Source of the DNA: Cenococcum geophilum 1.58
Lineage: Eukaryota > Ascomycota > Dothideomycetes > Gloniales > Gloniaceae
Direction of reading: 5' to 3'
Length of the DNA stretch: 64,000 nt
Assembly: GCA_001692895.1 (NCBI GenBank)
Contig: KV748277.1
Location: 139,610-203,609, forward strand
Shown: positions 1-11,742 of the stretch, in pieces
Layout of the letters: each line of letters opens with the position of its first letter
Numbering within the stretch: the first letter of the stretch is position 1
Notes under the pieces: model-generated
What the model saw: only the letters and a program-made list of their open reading frames with translations
The model's database searches: none
Told to the model about the DNA's origin: nothing
Program-made: the position numbers and the translations under genes

Positions 1-1362
1 TTTGAAGCACGGGTTCTCGTCTTCTTTCCAGAAAGGATGTCCATAACGTCAGGCTTAGCCTTTGACGCAACCGGTTTCGTAACCCGCAAGGAAGTAGGCG
101 TAAGAGCGGTGACTTGTGGGATGAAGCGTCCTCTTGAGGGGCTCGTTCCAGCAACCTTGTCAAGACCCAATACAGCATTAAAAAGTTCATCCGCGGATGG
201 TTTGGCTGTTTTTGATCGGGGTAGGTTATCATTCGCAAGCTCAGTAGCCCGGGCAATGAAAGTCGACAGTGGCAAGAAGATTCCAACCGAATCCTGGATA
301 CGCTTTTGACACGCTAGAACAGCTGTGAGAGATATTGGGACTGCAATCTCAGTACTCAACTCTTCCACTGGAAGAGCCTCTGCGGCTGGAGCAGACGCCT
401 CTGGTGCTGGTGCCTTCTTTGGTTGAACCACTTTGATATTGGAGAGGTCAAGGTGGCCCAGTACACTTATCCGCTTTGATTGTTCAGCTGGATATGATTT
501 TTCAATATGGCCAAGGTAGGCAAGAACGTCACCCTTAAGCAACCGTCCATTGGGACCGCTGGCGGGTATCTTATCTGCCTCCTCCTTGGGTAACCCGTTC
601 TCACGAAGGAGATGTAGTACAGAGGGGTACAGAGGGTACGTCTGTTTTTGGGCTTTGCCTCCAAGTCCCTCCGCGCCGGGTTTAGACGATGAAGATTTTG
701 CGGCGGTTTCGGAGAGTTTCTGTGCCTGTGAGGGTGGTGCAGCCTCCTCTTTCGGTTTGCTCTCCTCTGCCTTTGGCTGAGATGCAGCCTCTTCTGGAGG
801 AATTTCTAGAGAACTAAGATCGTCCCCAGGCTCAGCCATGACAGCTATCCTAGTCCCGACCGCAATTCCCTTCGCACCATCTCCTTGCTAAAGCATTGGT
901 CAGCACAGTCCATCTGAATTTTGTAATTTAGCATCCTACCGTGATCTTTGCCAGGATACCATCGTCTTGGGCCTCTACATCCATTTGTGCCTTATCCGTC
1001 TCAATCTCGAGAAGAACATCCCCAGCTACGAAGGAGTCGCCTACAACGTGTTAGACAATTCCTCGATTGCGCGTGGCATGTCTCAGCTACTCCTATAATG
1101 AGATGCTGTTATCAGTCATTCCATACCTTCTTTGACCTTCCAACCTGCGATATTCCCCTCGGTCATTGTTGGAGACAACGCAGGCATGGTGAAACTATGA
1201 GCTGCCAGACTCGCAGGTGCAGCATGGAATGCTGTGAATTTCCCGTCAGCGTTGAATACAATCCCGAAACTGATTACCCTTACCTCTGGCCGAGCCATGT
1301 TGTCGCAGCTGCCGCCCCGCGACTCGCGCTGACAGCCTACATGCCGTAGCAATTGAGGCCAT
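1..1362 (-). CDS. PDX1: Pyruvate dehydrogenase complex protein X component (E3-binding protein), 3' part beyond window
   Basis: This protein anchors dihydrolipoamide dehydrogenase to the E2 core of the mitochondrial pyruvate dehydrogenase complex. Proposed exons are 1362-1284, 1231-1127, 1040-940 and 887 to the window edge, with introns of 52, 86 and 52 bp that keep frame. The ATG at 1362 gives an Arg-rich mitochondrial presequence ([16 protein letters not shown]). A lipoyl domain follows: it opens with [18 protein letters not shown] and has the lipoyl-lysine motif [11 protein letters not shown]. After a Pro/Ala/Glu-rich linker comes a peripheral subunit-binding domain (about 520-640; [13 protein letters not shown] ... 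[16 protein letters not shown]). The rest to position 1 is a linker and start of the C-terminal region. The lipoyl domain alone would also fit the E2 acetyltransferase. The linker and the region after the binding domain look like fungal PDX1, so E3-binding protein is preferred. The C-terminus is off the left edge. Confidence 0.88.
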
Positions 1363-1629
1363 AGAGACCCGCCGATTGAGAGCTACCTGGAAGAAAGGGT
1401 GGATGGCGCAACGTGTTGAGGAGAGAAGCTGAAGAGCTGTGAGCTTGTTGGGCACTTTCGGAGGTCCGCGCGGGACAATCTCGGCCGCCGTAGGCCGGAT
1501 CGAAAGTCGAGCTGATCTTTTTGGGACGAGGCATTGCTACAACATCACAGTCATTACTGCCGTGCGTAACTTCAGGTACACACAGTGCTCAATAATTGTG
1601 ATCAATTGAAACGCTAATTAAATCGTAGA
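1363..1629. promoter_or_regulatory. Shared divergent promoter of PDX1 and the mitochondrial membrane protein
   Basis: There are 267 bp between two divergent start codons. Both flanking genes appear to encode mitochondrial proteins, so a shared control region is plausible. No specific factor site is recognised. Confidence 0.4.
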
Positions 1630-2622
1630 ATGCCCGCGTTTTCCCGGGGCTGTGTAGGCTTTATTCGACAATCCTACTTCCACCTCCCGCCTTCCCTTCG
1701 AATAGCTGCTCTACCATGTCGGGCACAGACTTCCTATCCAGCGGATCAAGCTCGCTATTTTTCCTCTTCAATCTTGAGGCAATTGGCTTCCCCGAAGACT
1801 ATATTGAAGCCTGCCCGAAGCGCTCAAAAAGTGCAACTTGCATCCAAGCAGGCCGCTAAAAGCAAGCCTGCCAACCCCCCTCCACCCCGTTTCCCTAGCT
1901 CGAATCCTGTGCTACGGTCGGTCGAAGCCCAGAAATCCCCGACGCTGCTATATGAAGCGCCGCCCCGCGGAATATTGATAATGGCGACATACTCGGCTGC
2001 GTTCATGCTCACGAGCGGTGCGGTGTGGACGTTCAATAACATGTACTTGAATCTGCCAGCAGAGCAGCCCTTCTGGGTCGGGCCTGTTTACGGTGTCATT
2101 GCCTTTTTGCTGGCTGGTTTAGGCATGTACGTTATTGCGTCTCCTGTAGGACTTGTGCGGTCGATCCAAGCCGTACCCGGTCGGGCTGGCACGCCCGTAA
2201 AACTGAGAATCGAGGCGAAGGTAATCCCTATACCTTTTACAAGGCCGCAGATCATGGTGGTGGAGAGGGGAGAAGCAATTCTATCAGCGAGAGTTGCGCC
2301 CATGGCGCTGCTGTTCCGCGCTGTGAACGAGCAAAAATTGCGGAATTTGAGGGTTGGGCTGGAGAATAAGTTTGTGCTGTTTAGGCCCTTTATTATAACA
2401 GGGAGGTGGCTTAGCCGCCTGATGTTTAAGTGGTTCATTAATACGCGCATGGCATTTACGAGGTTTGGAGTTGTTTATTTGGATGTTGGGAATAAAAGAT
2501 GGAAGGTTGACACGTCGGGTTGGCTGTTAGATGAGGGACGAGGTATGTTCCACTTATTTCCACTATTACCTACAAATTCTAATGAACTTGCAGTACTCGA
2601 CAAGCTAATCGGTATAGTTTGA
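1630..2622 (+). CDS. Predicted mitochondrial membrane protein, two transmembrane segments
   Basis: The N-terminal 50 residues are rich in Arg, Ser and Ala without acidic residues, then ARYFSSS, as in mitochondrial presequences. Two hydrophobic segments follow, roughly residues 115-138 (GILIMATYSAAFMLTSGAVW) and 147-175 (ending LGMYVIASPVGLVRS). The soluble C-terminal half ends with RWKVDTSGWLLDEGR. A likely intron at 2543-2593 (GTATGT ... CTAAT ... CAG, 51 bp) falls just before the end. It is a multiple of three without stops, so the frame reads through: 330 aa unspliced, 313 aa spliced. The spliced end (DEGRVLDKLIGIV) looks more natural. The two-TM layout recalls TMEM223-type mitochondrial proteins, but I do not recognise the family firmly. 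It is divergent from PDX1 with 267 bp between start codons, so the two may share a promoter. Confidence 0.75.
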   Translation: MPAFSRGCVGFIRQSYFHLPPSLRIAALPCRAQTSYPADQARYFSSSILRQLASPKTILKPARSAQKVQLASKQAAKSKPANPPPPRFPSSNPVLRSVEAQKSPTLLYEAPPRGILIMATYSAAFMLTSGAVWTFNNMYLNLPAEQPFWVGPVYGVIAFLLAGLGMYVIASPVGLVRSIQAVPGRAGTPVKLRIEAKVIPIPFTRPQIMVVERGEAILSARVAPMALLFRAVNEQKLRNLRVGLENKFVLFRPFIITGRWLSRLMFKWFINTRMAFTRFGVVYLDVGNKRWKVDTSGWLLDEGRGMFHLFPLLPTNSNELAVLDKLIGIV

Positions 2623-4950
2623 AGTGGGCTAAGCCGGACTTGGCCCATTCCCTGAAAGTGGCTCAAATTATAATAAATACTTAGCGCTGTGAGCTCACTT
2701 CACCCAATAGCAGTCAAAAAAGCTGAGAGATTGTACGATTTCACGTTTAGCTTGCTAATGTAAAATTTGCCTTTTGAGGCACTGTATACTGTGCATTAAC
2801 ACTATGATTCGCATTACTACTGTAAATATATATAAGCATACAAAAGACCAAGAATCAATGTAGACTGATGGAATAGTTTGGTCAACCAGCCCGGTGTTAT
2901 TCGATAACTCTCACAATGCCGCTGCAATCAAAATGCTAAACCACATGTATATCCCTGAAGAAAAAGCGAAAAGATCTTGATACTTCTTTTGCATTAAAAC
3001 CTACCACCAAAGGTGTTTGAGGCCGTGAAGGCTTAATAACTTAGCTCAAATTACATAGACAAACCGAAGTCTCCAGAGCTAGGGGAAAGGAAGTACGTCT
3101 AAACTTCGGCCTCCAAAGAGTTTAGCTTTTGAAAAGATGATCGAGGTGAAGGAGTTAGGAAATCTTCTGTGCTAGTTCTGTACTTCACAAGAAAACTGGG
3201 ACCCAGAAATGCTCACGGATGTGCGTAACTTGCGCTATGATACACAATAAGCTACTTCGTAGATTAAGTCATGTCACTGCGATTCTCCGTAGATATTTGT
3301 TATGTAAAATTACCATAAAAGCATGAGGCCTGCATGAAAGCGTTTCCAACAACTGATATATATCAATGCGTGTACTTGGTTGGAGTGTTTGCCCTTCCTC
3401 TGGTGCAAGGCTACAGCCCAGGGAATTTTTCCAAGCCTAAGGCATTCTGCAGATCGGAAAGCGTTGCCCCATGAAAATTTCGAGGATTAACGAAGAATAT
3501 AAAAATGATTGTATATTAGATTCTGTGATATATTCCAAAAGAGACGCCTGGCTTCGTAAATTGGCTCTCTTTCACCTCCTATGTGTACAAGTAGAATACA
3601 ACACCACGCCCAAAATATATATGAAGAATATTTGACCATATAAGGTCAAGGATATGAGAGTTTCAGCCCTGCTCTAACTCTAAAATAGTATTATTGCAGT
3701 CATGGCATGCAATTTCATCATCAGATAGGCATAAATACCCTGCCTTATATCTTGACCTGTGGGAGCGGGGTCGGTGAGTGCGATTCCTGCGATAACTTCG
3801 GTTCTAACAGCACCAACACAAACACCAACACCAAATCATCTTAGTCATCCACCTCCACCAGACTTTAATTAATTCCAAAATGAGTGAGCCATCATCCCGC
3901 AAAAGCACCGACACCACGGGCTGATGACCTAAGTGTGGAGTGAAATGACAACAAGACGCAAGATCGCGGAGCTTCCTTCCGGTGTGCAAAGCGGCAATTT
4001 TCATGTCGCATTGAAAACTTCAAAAAATATCATCAAGTAGCAGTAAAGAGGCATAAGGGTTACAAATTTTATTGCAGAAAGCTTTGTTTGCGGGTTGACA
4101 GACGGAAGGACGGCTGCCAGAACCACGTGTGTGCACGTGCTTTGGAGCTTCCCCACAAACCCAGCGACGACGACGACGAGCCTTAACGACATTAAGCTTT
4201 TAAGCCTCAGCGGTTCCTGCAGGTGATCGACGGGCAACTTGGGAAGTGAAAGAGTGGTACTGATACATCTAGATGCTATTGAATAAGTCCGGAGGGAGGT
4301 CGAAAAAGTTGGGATTTTAACTGCTTGAAGCGTGCATTCAAATCGCATTGCAGCGGAAACGTCATTCGGAGTCAAAAGCGGTGAAATTTCAATATTCTCA
4401 GCGTTGTGGTGATCAAATTGCAATAGAGCATATTCTTGTGATGCAACGAGCGAATTTGGGCCGTGGTTTGAAGGCGGCAGAAGATAGGAGGCTTGGCGTT
4501 GCTAGCGCGATTGCGAAGGCAACCCAGTCACCAACACCAAAACGAAACTTGCCCGTCCAACCCCCCATCCATCACCATCCGACACACATCTCTCCCTCGG
4601 CCATCTTGTCATTCAAATACTCTTGTAGTACTGTTTGTAATGATTCTGGGGCTGTAAATTATTCGTTCTCCGCTCGCGCAGCGCGTCAGTCCGTTCGATC
4701 AACATTCGCTCGCTGGGGCTGCGCTCCTAGGGCGTCGTGTACGTCTATTCCCCTGGTGTCTGCAACATCGAGAAAGTGGTCGCATAGAGTGAGTCAATAT
4801 AAAGTCGGAATTTTTCTGTGACATTTCTACGGTGTTTGTTGCGCCGTATCCGCTTAGAATGCCCTATTGTTTTGATTGATCGCACTTCACTAACGACCGC
4901 GTGGTGCAGATACGAATTCACCTCGTGCTCTCTAAGGCGAACCCATTCCA
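2623..4950. other. Intergenic region, no supported gene
   Basis: 2.3 kb without an open frame that looks coding. The left part (2650-3770) is AT-rich. At 3780-3925 there is a leader-like stretch with CAACACAAACACC runs, then ATGAGTGAGCCATCATCC at 3880, which stops after 14 codons. It could be an upstream ORF or the relic of a small gene. The 4500-4950 part, pyrimidine-rich with CAACACC and CCCATCCATC runs, is probably the promoter and leader of the YTA7 gene. Confidence 0.5.
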
Positions 4951-7900
4951 ATGTCGCACCGTAACAAACGCAGACAAGAACTTGATCCCACCGCTTCTGA
5001 TCCCGAAGACCTAGACTGGGGCCAGGAATCTCCACCAAGACCTCAAAAGCGCCGATCGAAGCCATCCTCAAGTGCAAAGAGGAGACCGAATAAACGACAA
5101 CGTCGGGAATATCACGACTCAGATGATGACATAGTAGATGATGAAGATGAGATAAATGACGATTCATTTGCATCGGAAGCTTCCGAAGAGGATATTCCAA
5201 TCAATCCCAATACTGGACGAAGCGTCCGGCGCGCAGCTCAGAAGAACATCAAGTACGAGGAGCCGAGCGACGACGAAATCGAGGAAGCAACTCCGGAAGA
5301 CGACGACGATCCTGCACCCACTCCAAAAGGTAAAGCTCGGCCAAGGAAATCCTTGATTATAAAGATACCAATGAAGCGCAATATTCCGCCCCGCGCAACG
5401 CGGGCTCGAACGGGAAGCAGGTCCTTGGCCCGTGGAACAACCCCAGAAATAACAGGTGCTCGACGTAGCAGTCGCCTTTCTCATGACCAGGAGGAGCCGA
5501 TCCTCGCTCTTACTGACTCTGGGAAGCATACGGTTGTTATTCGCCCCGGAACTCGTAGCCCTGAACCTCAATCCGCGCGTCACACTCGAGGAGGCAAAGG
5601 CATGAAGACACTCCCAAGTGCCATTATGGAAGCTTCTCAAGAAAATTCCGGCCCTTCCATGGAACATCAAGATACTCCAGGCCCGCTAGATGACATCATA
5701 GATGATATTATCGCAGACGACGCTCAGGTTCAAGCAAGTGAGCCAGGTTCTCGCGCCGGATCTGAGACTCAGGTGCAAGTGGATGAGGATGTCCAGATGG
5801 ATGCCGTTATCCAGGAGTCCGATCATGAAGGCGAGGCTGAAGACACGGATGAGGGTCCAGTCACACGGGGTGGCCGTAATCTGAGAGTGAGTTCCCCACC
5901 GGTTGCTTAGGTTGATCTTCATTCACCCTTTCCTTTTCGGTTCTCATTTGCCCGAAAAATTCGCTGACAATTTACTTAGTCTCGCACAAAAGCGGAACAA
6001 CCACCCCCATCGTCGCGATCGACTAGGAGGCGAAAGAATGGCGTAGACGAAAGCAGCGATTTCGAACCTACTGCGGAAGAAGAGAAAGGAGAGGAAGATG
6101 TTTCCGATTCTGACCACTCAAAGAATAGGAGTGGAGGTTCATCAGACGAAAGTGGTTCTGGACGAAGATCTGCCCGTCTAAGAGGCAGAACACGAAATTC
6201 ACAACGTAGCCGGCGAAACTCAGATAGCGGCCATGACAGCGAACTCGATCCCGAAGAGCTAGCAGAGGAAGCCCAAGAACTCACCTCTAGGAAGCGAGCC
6301 CGTACTTCTCGACGCCATCCACCAGACGACCACCTCATTTATGATGGTGCACCTAAACTACGTGACCGTAACAATAAACCTCCACCTGACTATCGGATTT
6401 TCCGCCCAGAGGCTCTTCAGCAACTTGACGACGAAGAAGCTGCCCCTGTAATACCCATTACGCGAACCAAGGGTGGGCGCACAGCTTACCGGAGTCTTTT
6501 CTCTACTCAAGGACCGTTTGGTGGAGGGGGTGAATCAGTACCGTTTGGACCTGAGGGAGCAGGTGCAGCAGGAGGGGCCGATTCGGATAGCAGCGACGAC
6601 GATATGCCACAACGTGTGCCACGCGGCATGGGAGGGGCTGTTGGCATGACACCAACAGCCGCAGCCCCCCACATACTCTTTCCTCAGTCTCACAATGCCG
6701 ATCCACAGCAGGCGACTGCTTCTGGAGGAGGGCCAGCTAATTTCGGTAAAGTGAAAGACAAGAAAGCACTTGCTGACGCTGACCCCCTCGGCGTGGACCC
6801 GAATGTCAATTTTGAGGGAGTTGGTGGGTTAGACGGTCACATTAACCAACTTAAAGAGATGGTTGCTCTTCCACTTCTTTACCCAGAAGTATTCCAGCGC
6901 TTTCATGTCACTCCTCCACGAGGTGTCTTATTCCACGGTCCCCCGGGTACTGGTAAGACATTGCTCGCGCGCGCTCTTGCATCAAGCGTTAGTTCCCAGG
7001 GCAAAAAGGTCACGTTCTATATGCGGAAAGGTGCCGATGCTTTAAGTAAATGGGTTGGTGAAGCCGAGCGACAACTTCGTCTCCTATTTGAAGAAGCACG
7101 GAAGAACCAACCTAGCATCATCTTCTTCGATGAAATCGATGGTCTTGCTCCTGTTCGCTCGAGTAAGCAGGAACAGATCCATGCTTCAATTGTGGCAACT
7201 CTCTTGGCTCTTATGGATGGCATGGACGGTCGTGGACAAGTCATTGTCATTGGCGCTACTAATCGTCCTGATTCCGTTGATCCGGCTCTGCGGCGCCCGG
7301 GACGATTTGATCGAGAGTTTTACTTCCCTCTACCCAATGTAGAGGGTCGACGCGCCATCATAGACATCCATACTAAGAACTGGGACCCACCGCTGAAACC
7401 TGAGTTTAAAGACCAACTTGCTGAACTCACGAAAGGATACGGTGGTGCAGATCTTAGAGCTCTCTGCACCGAAGCAGCTCTCAATGCTGTCCAAGGAACT
7501 TACCCGCAAATCTACCAATCCGACAAGAAACTCGTCATCGATCCTAGCACTATCAAGGTGCTAGCTAAGGATTTCATGATATCAGTCAGTAAAATGATAC
7601 CTTCATCAGAACGAACAGTATCGTCCGGGGCCGCGCCATTATCGAAAGGCATCGCACCTTTGCTACGCTCTCCGTTGGAGAAGATTGCGAAGATTCTGGA
7701 TGAGATCATCCCTCAAAAGAAGAAACTCACAGCATTGGAAGAAGCACAATTCGATGATCGCGATGATGAGAAAGGATTTGAGCGTGAGACGATGCAGCGA
7801 GGTGAGCTGCAAAACATTCTGTTTAGAATAGTACGCTAACACATCCAATCAGCTTTTGATAGTGCCAGAGTTTTCAGACCACGACTATTAATCACCGGGT

Positions 7901-10205
7901 TGCAAGGCATGGGCCAGCAGTATCTCGGCTCGGCTCTTCTCAACAAGTTCGAGGGTCTTCACGTGCAATCTTTCGATTTACCTACTCTTCTCGAGGACTC
8001 TGCTAGGGTAAATTGTCTAGTGAACCTTTATTCTTTGACGCAGTACTGATCATTTATTAGTCTCCTGAAGCTGCAGTTATCCAACTATTCAAAGAAGTCC
8101 GGCGACATAAACCCAGCGTAATCTACATTCCCAATGTGGATGTTTGGTACCAGACTGTTGAGCCCAAAGTCATCAAGACATTCACAAGTATTCTCCGTAC
8201 TCTACCGCCAAACGATCCCGTTCTTGTCCTTGGTATATTAGAATTGGCGAGCGACTCCGACAAGCCCGATCCTGCAATGTTGCGCGATCTTTTTGGATTT
8301 TCCACAAAGAACCAATTTAAACTCGAAAGACCCAACGAGGTATGCACTCCTGATCAAGCTTGCGCACGTACAGAACTAACAATTCTGCAGAAAGCACGTG
8401 AAGAGTTCTTTGAAGGGCTCATCTCATACGTTCGCATGCGGCCAACTGAGTTCCCCGATCCAGACAACAGGAAAAAACGAAAACTCCCCGAACTTGAAGT
8501 GGCACCAGCATTACCCGCCAAGGAGGCACCGCTTTCCGCTGACCAACTCAAACAGCAAAAGAAGCAGGATAGGCTCACACTGAATATGCTGAAAATGCAG
8601 ATTCAACCAATCATGGAACAGCTCAAGAAGACTTACCGGAAGTTTTTCAAGCCTATCATCGATGAGAGCCAAATTTTATACCTGTACGATGAACAAAACC
8701 CCAACTTTGTCGGCACAGACTTGCCACAAGAACAGCATCAAGAACAGGGCATATACCGACCTTTTGAGCTTGCCAAGGATCGCAAGGGCATCCCAGGATT
8801 AATGCACACTGAATCAGGCAATTTCTACTATAATCTAGATCTGACCATCATAGAGAAGCGTCTTTCCAACGGTTACTATAAGAGGGCTAAGGACTTCCTG
8901 ACAGATATCAAGACCTTAGCAAAGGATGCAAGGATTTTGGGAGATCCCGATCGGACAATTAAAGCAAACGAGATGCTGTCTAATGTGGAAGTAGATACGG
9001 CAGGAATCGTGAGCACCAATCCAGCTCTGGCAGCAGAGTGTGAAGCAGTTTTTCTTCGAGAACAAAAAAGAGCTCAGAAGGCGCTCGAGAAAGCTCAACA
9101 GAGCACAGCTGCGGGCGAAGAAGTCCCAGTTATCAAAACCAATGTTCCTCCACAGGTCTCAGGTACCACAACTGAGACTTCAGGGCCAGTGATGCTTGGA
9201 GAACAAGTTCCAGGACCCCAGACTTTACCCCCTGTAACACCAATAACACCAATTCGTTATCCGAAGAAGAGCCTGCTCTCCAACGGCACTAGCACTGGGG
9301 ATGGCTACGGACACCAGAGCAACGGATCAACAGTAGCCACACGTGGCGATGAAGACACTCATATGACGGACAGTCAAGATCTTGGATCTGGCCCACGCGA
9401 GTCCCACGATTTCCAGCCGCCCAGTGGACATGGCACGCAGAGGTCTCAAGTATTAGGCCGGACTTTTGTGGCACCAAATTCCCATCCAGGGGAGTATCAC
9501 AATAGTGCTTCGACGACAACGTCAGGCCAAAGGAGTGGATCAAACCGCTCATCTGGACCGCAAAATTTCAACACTCAGAGCACAAATGGCGTTTCGGCAC
9601 AGCTTCCCGACTTCGCAAGCATGGCGCCTCAGAGTGGCGGGTCGCAGATCCCTGATACGCAAGGTGAGTTCACCGATGAAAGACCTGATATACATAAATC
9701 CCTTTCTAATACTCCTACAGAGAACACATACTTGAGCAGTCAAATGTCCAACTCGCAGCCATCGCAATCCTCACAGCAACAGTTCTCAATGCCCGCACCA
9801 CCACGCCAAGCAGCCATATCATCAATCCTCAACAACGAGCAACCACGCTTCATCATCGACAATATCCAAGTCAAAGATCTACACCAAGAGCTCGTGCGAC
9901 GCAGCTCGGGTCTATCCGTCGAGCAGCTGGAACAGGTCAACTCGGCGCTCATGGACACAATCTGGAGGAACCGCGGCCAGTGGAACCGCAACTCCGTTAT
10001 CCACAATGTCACAGTGGCCTTCAACGATATCATCAAGGACATCGAATACATGCAGGCAATGCTGCCGCCCAGCCAGCCCGAAGAGGAAGAGCTGGGCGCG
10101 TATCCGCCAAGCGCGCGGCGGAGGGACGTCTTGTTCCGGCCGGACGAAACGCAGTACCCGACGGTGTACCAACAGGGGGGAGGCGATAATACGCAGTTTT
10201 CATAA
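4951..10205 (+). CDS. YTA7: AAA-ATPase/bromodomain chromatin factor, Yta7/ATAD2/Abo1 type
   Basis: Nuclear nucleosome-handling ATPase. Proposed exons: 4951-5886, 5980-7801, 7853-8007, 8061-8339, 8391-9663 and 9721-10205. All junctions keep frame and give about 1,649 aa, the usual size for this family. The N-terminal ~480 residues are acidic and basic low-complexity (for example HDSDDDIVDDEDE). AAA1 has Walker A GPPGTGKT (about residues 632-639), Walker B IIFFDEID (about 692-699) and the Arg-finger region RRPGRFDREF. AAA2 is degenerate: its P-loop reads TGLQGMGQQYL, without GKT, and Walker B has become VIYIPNVD, as expected for this family. A bromodomain-like segment spans about residues 1160-1265 (NFYYNLDLTIIEKRLSNGYY). 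The C-terminus is Gln/Ser/Pro-rich and then helical. Introns at 8340-8390 (51 bp) and 9664-9720 (57 bp) are multiples of three without stops, so the unspliced frame stays open. Confidence 0.93.
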
Positions 10206-10885
10206 CCAGCTCAGAACGGGTTTCCCTTTTCTTTTCCTGCATCTGCGGCGTGGGTAGGGGCGCGGCGTCGTGAATCTCTTTCTCTTTCTCTTTCATGTGG
10301 AAATATTTAACTTGGCGTGTAAAGATGGCGCTTTGTTGAAAATGAACGGAATAGAATGCGGCTTTTTGATAGATGAGGGGCTAGTAAACCCTGCCTGCTG
10401 CTTTTGCTTGAAAGCTATTGCTTCAAAGGGGGTCATCTTCGGAGTGTTCTGGCTTTGGGTTTGGGGTGGCCGCGGGGCGGGAATGTGATACCTAGGTGCG
10501 AAATATTATATGCATTTACTCAGCTGCTATTCACTTTATTGGGCAATGACCTTCTGTCTCCTGTCTTAATTTGATATTTAGGGTAGTCAAATAAGATACT
10601 AAGGCCGTCAACGACATGAAGCACAAGGAAAAGAGGCACTAGAGAGCAGAAGATAAGGTGACCAAAGAGATACGGCATTCTCTAGTGACCTCAAGCGCAA
10701 AACACGCTTACGCGTGCCGCAATCTTGCCAGCGGGACCCCACAATCCGCAACTAGGTACCCTGCATCACGACGTCACGCCTTATCTAGGATTGTTTATTT
10801 GATATCAGCATTGTTTGCGGAGGTTTAGTGTTCCGCCTTTTTCTACGGGACCTATCCAGCTCCAACTTCAAGAGTTTTGAGTCAA
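10206..10885. other. Intergenic region between YTA7 and the BTB gene
   Basis: 680 bp holding the YTA7 3' end and the BTB-gene promoter. It contains a CT-rich run near 10275-10295. No coding potential or recognisable RNA is seen. Confidence 0.5.
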
Positions 10886-11742
10886 ATGGTTGTCTCAATA
10901 CAACAAGCGGAGCTCGTGCAAGGCCTCAAAGCGTAAGTACTGCGCCTTCTCATTTCTCCCGTATGTGCCTTGACAAGCATGCTGCCAACATCGCCACTAC
11001 AGCCTATACAAGTCTTCTGACTACTCCGACTTCAAAATTATTTGCGGAAACGATGTACACAAGGTCCACAAAGCGATCGTCTGCTCGCAGTCTGATTTCT
11101 TCGCTGCTGCATGCAGATTCGGCCAGGTGTGCATAAGTTCGCTCTGACTGGGTCTGATAGATATAGGATACGCTAGGGTTAAATATATGAAATCCTAACA
11201 TAATGATACGTCAATAGGAGGCCACCAACGGAGAAATTCGGTTACAAGAGGACAAACCTGCCCTTGTCAAAGCTATGATACAGTATCTATATCATCTCGA
11301 ATACGATCTTCCGGACTTTGAAGACAGTTTAGAAAAAGCAGTTCTCGTATTCCACGCCGAGATGTACAGCCTAGCCGACAAGTATAATATTCGAGGCATG
11401 AAAGCCTTCGCGCAAGACCATTTTCAGAACCGCGCCAAGGGAAATTGCAGAGTTAAGGAATTTCCGACTGCTATTCGGACAGTCTATAAAACAACTGTCG
11501 ATGAGGATAGGGGATTGCGCGATGTTGTTGTGGATATGTTTTCCATGAACATGGACCTTCTTGATTGGCCAGAGATTAAAGAAGCAGTTAAAGACACCGC
11601 GGAGTTAGCCTTTGAGCTACTGATGAAGAGCCGAGAACAAGAGGTCAAGCTCGTGCAGCCGTTAGGTTCACCATCCGGGAGGCGAGGAGGGGTTAGCCAG
11701 CAAGGAGGGTTTAGAGGGTTTGGAATGTCTAGCCATGTGTGA
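10886..11742 (+). CDS. BTB/POZ domain protein
   Basis: Proposed exons are 10886-10932, 11003-11126 and 11218-11742, giving 231 aa with all junctions in frame. Exon 2 carries the BTB core: SSDYSDFKIICGNDVHKVHK followed by AIVCSQSDFFAAACRFGQ. This is the standard fungal BTB pattern, with D-F at the start and H-K-x-x-x-C-S-x-S-x-x-F. Exon 3 continues with EDKPALVKAMIQYLYHLEY, then a helical region (AEMYSLADKYNIRGMKAFA) typical of the BTB back half. The C-terminal 35 residues are Gly/Ser-rich. BTB domains dimerise and often serve as Cullin-3 adaptors, but short fungal BTB proteins of this class are mostly uncharacterised. The first exon is only 47 nt, so the exact start is slightly less certain than the domain call. 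Confidence 0.85.

Noticed and set aside
4348..5200. Open frames of about 150 codons on both strands ahead of YTA7
   Set aside because: No domain, atypical composition, and they overlap the YTA7 leader and first exon.
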